Assembly (NCBI GenBank): GCA_025531455.1
Contig: JAMYHL010000044.1
Location: 248,001 to 312,000 of the forward strand
Direction of reading: 5' to 3'
Length of the DNA: 64,000 nt
Source of the DNA: Apiotrichum sp. Y4204
Lineage: Eukaryota; Basidiomycota; Tremellomycetes; Trichosporonales; Trichosporonaceae
Position numbers and translations under genes: made by a program. The notes under the pieces are model-generated. The model did no database searches, was not told the DNA's origin, and saw only the letters and a program-made list of their open reading frames with translations. Of this stretch, positions 57,768 through 64,000 are shown piece by piece (within the stretch, counting starts at the first letter, position 1; each line of letters opens with the position of its first letter).

Positions 57768-60181
57768 ATGGAAACGCGCGGAACCCACTCGCAGTCGCCC
57801 CAGCCGTCGCCGCACGGCGCGATCGGCGAGTTTCCAAGCGGCATCTCCGCCTCCGCCGCGACAGTCAGTGCCGTTGCGCCTGGTCACACGCGCTCGTCGT
57901 CCTTTGCCACGCGCCCGCGCACCCCGCAAATAAACCCCCCAATCAGCACGACTCCCAACGCCCCTCCTGCATCTGGTGACGGCGACGAGCTCGACCTAAA
58001 CGCACTCATGGCTCACGGACAGCGCCAGCTTGAGATGGACACGCGCAGCCGCTTTGGCCGATTTTCGGCTGCAGCGGCCCGCTCCGACTCGCCCAGCCGG
58101 TGGGACAGCGAGTGGCATGGTGGCGCGCGCACCGCTCCCTCTCGCGACCACAGCATGCACCGCCAACCGAGCACCACGTCTCTCAACGGCGGCAGCATCA
58201 CCCCCGTACCCACCGGCACAACCACCAACCTCTCCTCATTTCTCGACTCTAGTTTCCCCTCGCCCATTGGTACTGGCATGGGAGGCACGGTCGGCGGTGT
58301 AAACAGCGTGGGCTCAGGCGTGAACGTGCCGGGTGTCGGAAGAGCTCGACAGGGATTCAACGCGGCGCCAGCTGGCGCCCCATCCTCCACGAACAATACT
58401 GGGTCTGATCCGTCTGCAGCCGCGACTCACCACCTGAACGCGCTCAACACTCTGCTCAACCCGCTCATTGCGCAGAACGACGAGGTCATCCGACTCCGCG
58501 CCGAGGTTGAGCTCTGGCGTGGCGAGTGGCAGCGCTGTGATCGCGAGCGTCGCCGCCTCGAGGGCGTGCTGAGCGTTAAGAACAGTGAGCCGATCAACGG
58601 CCCCGCCTTCTCGGTCGTCCTCCTTGATGGCGACGGCTTAATTGTGAGTCAATGGCGAGGGGGAAACTCGAACAGCAACAGCAAACACGAACTAACATCA
58701 GTTCCAAGACGAATTCCTACGTGAGGGCTTTGCTGGTGGACAGCGCGCCGCCAGGGCTCTAGTCTCTGCGCTCCCCAATCTCACCGCCACGGACCTCGCA
58801 TCCAGCCCCTCGCCCAACGGCGTCCATCAGGATGACAAGGACAAGCCAAAGCGCGACCTTGGAACTGTCATCATCCAGGTTTTTGTTAACAAGCACGGGC
58901 TCGGGCACGTTCTTCTCAAGGTAGGCGAAGAGATTTATCAATGCTGATCCCAGGCCGGCTCCGTCCCCTCGTGGACTGTGTATGATGGGTTCTGGCAGGG
59001 CTTTACCTCCGCCCACGACCTCTTCAGTGGTGCGTATCTGACACGTCTGAAGAATTTATCTAACAGCAGTTGTCGATGCTGGACACGGCAAGGAAGCCAC
59101 GGACCATAAGATCCGGGAGCACCTGAAACTATACTCCGCGCACCGCCAGTGCGGCACAATCTTCCTCGGCGCGTCGCACGACAACTCGTACGCCAACGTC
59201 CTCTCCTCGCTGGAGACTACCTCGGGCCTTTCCAAGCTTGTCCTCCTCAAGGGCTACGCGGACGTTGCGCACGGCCTCAAGCAATATGCCGGCCGTTTCG
59301 TCACGATCCCCGATCTCTTCCGCACTTCGCGCATTGTCGTCGGTGCCAGCGCCACCGCCAACGCCAACGCCAACACCAACACCAGCAGTGCCAGTGCCAA
59401 TGCACTTGCTGCGCCTGCCGCACCCGCCGCCACGGCACCTGTCCCCAACGGCACCACCCCAAAGTCGCCGACCACAAAGCGCCGCCCGCCCGTCCTCAAT
59501 ATGAAGAAGGAGGAGAGCGACGACGCGAGCGACACCGAGACCTCGACCGAGTCGTCCCCGGATCTGACCGAAGAAGTCGAGGTGATCCAATGGGACGACC
59601 TCGTGGAGCAGCCCCGCCGTGCCCGTCCTCGCCCCGCCCGCGGCTCCCGCTCCGGCCCCACCGCCGGCGATGAAGACGACGCCGACGAGAGCAAGAAGAA
59701 GGCCGGTAGCGGGAAAAAGTACAAGCCCGCCGCACGCGCGGCTAGCGTGCCAACCGTGCGCAACCTCAAACCCCGCCCATGCCACACGTGAGTGCCAAGC
59801 GCTTTCTCCTCCCTCACATACTGACAACCAGGTTCTACCTCTCACCCTGGGGCTGTAAGAACGGCGACGGGTGCGAGTACGCCCACAACTACAAGCTTAA
59901 CGAGGAGCAGACCGAGGAGCTCGCGCGTCTCGCCAAGGAGATTATCTGCCCCTATGTCCGAAGCAAGCGCTGCCACTTTAGCGAGGACGAGTGTGTTTAT
60001 GGGTGAGTTTATCGGGTCTCGGAGTAAGGGCAGTACTAACAACAGACACCGCTGTCCGCGTGGCGAGCGGTGCACGTTCGGCGACACGTGCCGGTTCAAG
60101 GACCTGCCGAATGGACATGGCGAGGAGACGGCTGCGGCCGCAGCTGCGTCCAAGGCGGCGGCATCGGCGACGAGCGCTTGA
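57768..60181 (+). CDS. CCCH zinc-finger protein with coiled coil and NYN/PIN-like domain
   Basis: Six exons (introns of 58, 33, 40, 44 and 43 nt) encode 731 residues. The first 230 residues are Ser/Pro/Gly-rich. A short coiled coil (about 232-264, EVIRLRAEVELWRGEWQ) leads into a globular region at about 274-480: SVVLLDGDGLIF, IIQVFVNKHGLG, VVDAGHGKEATDHKI, IFLGASHDNSYANVL and KLVLLKGYAD. The order of acidic residues on strand ends resembles NYN/PIN-type RNases, but I infer this by eye. A Ser/Asp-rich linker follows. Three CCCH-like fingers close the protein: CHTFYLSPWGC with a later Cys and His, CPYVRSKRC...ECVYGH, and CPRGERCTFGDTC whose last ligand is unclear. Proteins of this plan occur widely in filamentous fungi and are annotated only as zinc-finger proteins. 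An RNA-binding role is likely. Confidence 0.87.
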
Positions 60182-60791
60182 TGCCGACTTCCTTCATCTT
60201 GCCACACGCCCCCTTAGCACCAGAAACAGAAACGAAACGTTAATCACATCCAACCCCATATCACAAACATCCACCACCATCACCATGATCACCATATCGC
60301 ACATACATAACTATCCGAACCGAATCGTAGCCCCCGTCCCGACGGCGCACTAGGCCGGCCAAGAGGCGGGGGACTCACACGCCCACTATGGGCCTGTGTA
60401 TATAAGTCGTTATGTCCGTATGCACCTATCAGGCGAGCCGTGGAGGAGAGCCATCGCATCGGTGTGACAGCAAAAGCAAGGTCAATAATAAGAACTGTTA
60501 ACTGTTTTCAACATGTTGCCTCCCAAAATACCTGACTGATGATGATGGTGCCCGAATTAACATCAGTGTGAGGTTAACCTACGCTGAACCCTCGTATATC
60601 CATTCTCTGCAATGGGTCCAACTCTGGTTGTTACTCATTCGGATGAAGGAGGGCTGGGCTCGTCTCAGCTGCTGGTTGTTGTGTTCTTTCTTGCCTTATA
60701 TTTATTTATTTATTTTTTATTTTCTGTTGGGTTTTTTTTCCTTTGGGAGGATGGCGAGCAGAAAACAAAGCAGAAAGTGAAAGGAAAAAGA

Positions 60792-60792
60792 G

Positions 60793-60822
<30 letters not shown>
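60792..60822. repeat. 31-nt poly-A run
   Basis: Positions 60792-60822 are all A, following an AGGAAAAAGAG purine stretch. Like the poly-T run at 40464-40520 it may be a retroposition tail or an expanded homopolymer. Confidence 0.85.
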
Positions 60823-60824
<2 letters not shown>

Positions 60825-61476
60825 TTGGTCTATATGTAGAACGGGATGTGCGTTTGTGACGATGTGAGTGCCGATGATGCAGTGACCGTGGTTGACTGTG
60901 TTGTCATTCCGCGAGCTGCTGATCGTTTGGTTTGCCACCCACACAGACTCATCCTTGTTTCCTTCCTTGACAATGATTTTGTCCGTCCCCCGGGTCCACT
61001 GTTGCTCATGTTTCTGCTCGCCACAGGCCGCAGACGCACCAGCAAGCGCAACAAACCGGCAATAACCTCGCTGCCTTCCTTGTTCCGGTTGGCGGTTTCC
61101 TATCCCGCAGCGCCCAAGCTCGCCACGTCAGGCATACGCGTAGAAAGTCCCCTTGTTTTAGTTTGAATATAATATCACAGGAGCAGCTCGTTCATTGACG
61201 CACTTCATCGGCGATGTAAAGTGCGCCCAATATCAGCAGCATTCTGCTTGACAAGTGGGACGAGTGCCGCGTCCATTCATTAACTGAAATTAGTAATCAT
61301 TACGGCTACAAACCAAGAGGGGATGAGAGGCTTATGTTCTCGTCATGCCAGCCAGCACCCGTCTCCTTAACCCAAGTGCATGTGGAGCTACGGAAACTAA
61401 CATTGCGGAAATAGCGGCGGACTGCGCCGCGAGCGCCAAAGTACCAAGTATAATCCAAGTACGTGAGGGGATGGAG

Positions 61477-61513
61477 GATGGGGATGGGGATGGGGATGGG
61501 GATGGGGATGGGA
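61477..61513. repeat. GGGGAT tandem repeat
   Basis: About six units of GATGGG/GATGGGG occur in a row. The plus strand has at least four GGGG runs spaced by two bases, enough for a G-quadruplex. The repeat lies in the 3' flank of UBP3, where its transcript would be C-rich. Confidence 0.8.
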
Positions 61514-61698
61514 TGGAATGGATGGGGTTGTGAGAACGACACGGGAGGCTGAGTATGTAGAGTGTGGAGATGATGCTGATTGCCTGGAGAGAGAAAGATG
61601 ATGGAGATGATGCTGTGCGCCGTCGAGACCACTCGTGACGTGGGTATTCTGGGTATCCCTTGCTCGGGTATCTAATGTCCTATCGTCTGCCTCGCCGA

Positions 61699-64000
61699 TT
61701 ACCTTATCCGCTGGTAGAAAAGGAGGTATGCACACCGCTCGCGCCCGCCAATGAGGCCGGCGCGGCCGTTGCGCACCTCTTCGTCGCTAACCACGACATT
61801 GTCCGCCGGCACGGGCTGCACTGCCTCATCGTCAAAGTGCAGCCAGCCGGTGCCATCCGCGCGGGCGACAGCGACGGTGTAGTGGCCCCCGGTTGCCGAG
61901 TGTCCGTGGTGGTAGACAACGCCAAACAGACGGTACATGACTGGCTTGGCTGTACGCTTCGGTGCTGAGATGATTTCTGACAGTTAGTTCGAGAAGAAGA
62001 TAGAGCGACTTACCCTGAGGGATCGCCAGTTCAGTACCATACGCTACCGGCTTGTCGCGCTTGACAACATTCTGCTCCTGGGGATCGTACACGAAACGCT
62101 TCAGGTGGAGGATGAGAACATTGGGGAACGAGTCAATGTAGACCTGCTTGGTCGCGTCGACGTTGGCGTTCCGGCTCGATGACCACACACCACCAACGGT
62201 CTCTGGCTCATTGAGGTGACGAAGGGCGTCAACAATCGTGTCGACCTTGGCGTCCTGAACGTCGAGCTGGAGAGGCTGGTACGGCTCAAGAGTGACGCTG
62301 TCCTTTTGGCCAGGGGTGTGAAGGACAGAACGAAGGGTACCGCCAAAGATGCGCGAAACGGCCGACTCCTTCGACTCGGCCTGCCTGACAACATGAGTCT
62401 TCTGTTTCTTTCCAACCTCGAGCCAGTCGTCATCGTCGCCGCCAGCGCCAGGAGAGACGGGCCGGTTGATGGTGCGCTCCGAACCTCCGTTCGCAGTGAC
62501 CTGCTTCACTGCTGTGCGGGGAGCTGTACGAGAGTAGAGACCCAGGAGCTCCTCGTGGAGCGTGTTCAGGAAGAAGCCAAGGTACTCCTCGGCATCTTCC
62601 TGGTGCCCGCGGCGCATCGAGTCGAAGCGCTTGTTCTCCTTCATCGCATCATAGACGTTCTCCGGGATAAATGCCTGGTTGGGGTCACGGTCCTTGCCCT
62701 TGGGCGTGGAGGTGCCGGATGTCGAGGCACTTGACGCGGGCCCAGTCCTCGAGGCAGCGGGGGTAAACTCGTGAAGGAAGGCAATCATAGCCTCGAGAAG
62801 AGGCGTGCGGCGGCCAAGATCAGCCTTTAGACGCTTGCCCAGCTCGTCAAACAGCTCAGTAAACGGCGTGCAGTAGACCAGCACCTGCAAAATCGTGTTC
62901 GCAAAGCACATGTTGCCGGTGTTGATGAGACCACGAGGAACGATAGGAGCAGGGGCATGCGGGGGACGCGGACGAAGGCCTTCGGTGAGTAGACGGGCAA
63001 GATCTTCTGCGGGAGTCGGCGGGGCACCAACAGCCGCGGCGGCAGCATAGTTGAACGCGGGGCGAGGAGCAGGGGTAGAGGCAACAGAAGGGAGACTGGG
63101 GGCCGTGGAACGAGGGGTCGTAGCGTCGGCGCCAGAATCAGACGGAAGGGACGCGGTAGAACCACCCAAGGGAGACGGCATGGTTGACGACGCCGCGACG
63201 GACAGGCTGTCGGGCGTCCCTGAGGCCTTCTTCGGACCACGAACGAGGGCAGCCCATGACGATGCAACGACCTTGGGCTTAGGAGGGGGCGAAGCGACGG
63301 GGACCGGTGGGGAGACGGGAGCGGAAGCGGAGGCGGGAGCGCTGATGGTGGGAAGAGGTGTGGTGTGAACCGAGGGAGAGGTGGGCTTCTCAGTGATCTC
63401 ACCAAAGTGAAGCGTGACCGCAGGCGCAGAGCGACCTGCGGATACCCCTGTGGCAAAGACGGCCTTGCCCTGCGGCTTGTGGCTACTCCGTGAGGAACGT
63501 TTGCGGCGGACACCCTCCTGCTTGTCGACTGTGACTACTTCGGGAATAGTGAGGTGAGCTGCGAACGAATTGCCCAGCGAAGTGGGTGCCGGGCGACTGG
63601 GACGGACACATATCGGGTCGTTGACCTTTGGTTTCCGCAAGGCGAGACGGGGCGAGGTGTAGTTGGCAATCGTAGGACCAGTAAACTGGATCGACGACTC
63701 CGGCTCTGGCGACTCGATGGCGACGTCGGATGCCTTCTCGCTCACGGGAGCCTCCTTCTCCGCCACCGGCTCCACCGTCTTCTCCACTGGTGGTTCCACT
63801 AATGTCTCGCTGGCCTCTTCCACAACATCCACGACCTCATCAATCGGCTCCTCGGTGATCGCCTTCGCTTCCTCGGCCTTTGCTGGGGGCTCATCTACCG
63901 GCTCGAGCGACAATCCCAACGAAGACTCGCGCTTCCCCGGCATTGGAGCCACAATCTCCTCGTGTCGGTGTGGTCGTCCGCCTGCCGCGCCATTCACGTC
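61699..64000 (-). CDS. UBP3: Ubiquitin carboxyl-terminal hydrolase, UBP3/USP10 type (5' end beyond the window)
   Basis: The frame is open to the right edge without an ATG (only a GTG at 63997), so the start lies outside. About 750 residues are visible, with one intron of about 35 nt near 61976-62011 (GTAAGT...GTCAG) before AEIISAPKRTAKPVMY-type sequence. The first 350 residues are low-complexity, Glu/Pro/Ala rich. The USP domain shows the Cys box GLINTGNMCFANTILQVL, the QEDAEEYLGFFLNTLHEEL block, LILHLKRFVYDP, and the His box YHHGHSATGGHYTVAV, ending in AYLLFYQRIR. Ubp3/USP10 with Bre5/G3BP removes ubiquitin in COPII transport, ribophagy and stress granules. An Ubp10-like or other USP identity is possible but the layout fits Ubp3 better. 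Confidence 0.88.

Larger units (their letters stand above)
60182..61698. other. Convergent spacer between the CCCH gene and UBP3
   Basis: These 1.5 kb hold two 3' regions. The strand is T-rich at 60690-60740, has a 31-nt poly-A run at 60792-60822, and a GGGGAT tandem repeat at about 61477-61513. No gene is supported. Confidence 0.5.

Overview
This window is nuclear DNA of a basidiomycetous yeast, most likely a tremellomycete close to the Trichosporonales. The evidence is a GC-rich, gene-dense layout with genes on both strands, nearly every gene broken by several very small GT-AG introns (typically 32-50 nt, branch motif CTAAC/CTGAC close to the acceptor), and basidiomycete-style versions of SSK1, the TEY pheromone-type MAP kinase, ERG6 and VPS34. 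The placement is inference; no rRNA, tRNA, plasmid, phage or CRISPR feature was recognised. I modelled 25 protein-coding genes. For all spliced models except the open-ended UBP3, the summed exon lengths are a multiple of three, which supports the intron calls.

Layout left to right: an acidic, disordered protein of unknown function (472-1818, +); SDS23-like CBS protein (3136-4878, +); membrane acyltransferase (5250-6614, -); ERG6 (8456-9640, +); mitochondrial ribosomal protein uL13m (9787-10390, -) divergent from SmD2 (10706-11434, +); RPA3 (11607-12117, -) divergent from a LYAR-type nucleolar protein (12526-13647, +); SSK1 (13679-17202, -) and a Fus3/Kss1/Cpk1-type MAPK (18594-19961, -); an aromatic aminotransferase (22915-24703, +); GNAT acetyltransferase (25027-25646, -); NOP14 (26034-28922, -) divergent from VPS34 (29320-32351, +); Zn2Cys6 transcription factor (32917-35261, +); RPN7 (35464-36835, -) divergent from a hydroxyacid dehydrogenase (37324-38518, +).

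A 3.3-kb gene-free, lower-GC stretch follows (38519-41804) with a 57-nt poly-T run. Then come a DOPA-dioxygenase-like gene (41805-42671, -), a TKL-type kinase with a C1-like zinc finger (43919-46122, +), a stomatin-like SPFH protein (46315-47713, -), ULP1 (49150-51064, -) divergent from PSY2/PP4R3 (51706-54606, +), a 1-Cys peroxiredoxin (55099-56423, -), a CCCH zinc-finger protein with a nuclease-like domain (57768-60181, +), and the 3' part of a UBP3/USP10-type deubiquitinase that runs off the right edge (61699-64000, -).

The genes are mostly housekeeping: ribosome biogenesis (LYAR, NOP14, uL13m), splicing (SmD2), DNA replication (RPA3), protein turnover (RPN7, ULP1, UBP3), and signalling (SSK1, MAPK, VPS34, SDS23, PSY2, TKL kinase). 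I see no self-contained new system such as a defence island or biosynthetic cluster. The most unusual signals are in gene architecture: a one-nucleotide exon between two introns in the DOPA-dioxygenase gene, a GC-AG intron in the MAPK gene, an odd intron set in the peroxiredoxin gene, competing acceptors that keep or remove the catalytic-site Gln of ULP1, three MluI cell-cycle boxes next to RPA3, and a CCCH protein whose middle domain resembles an NYN/PIN-type RNase.
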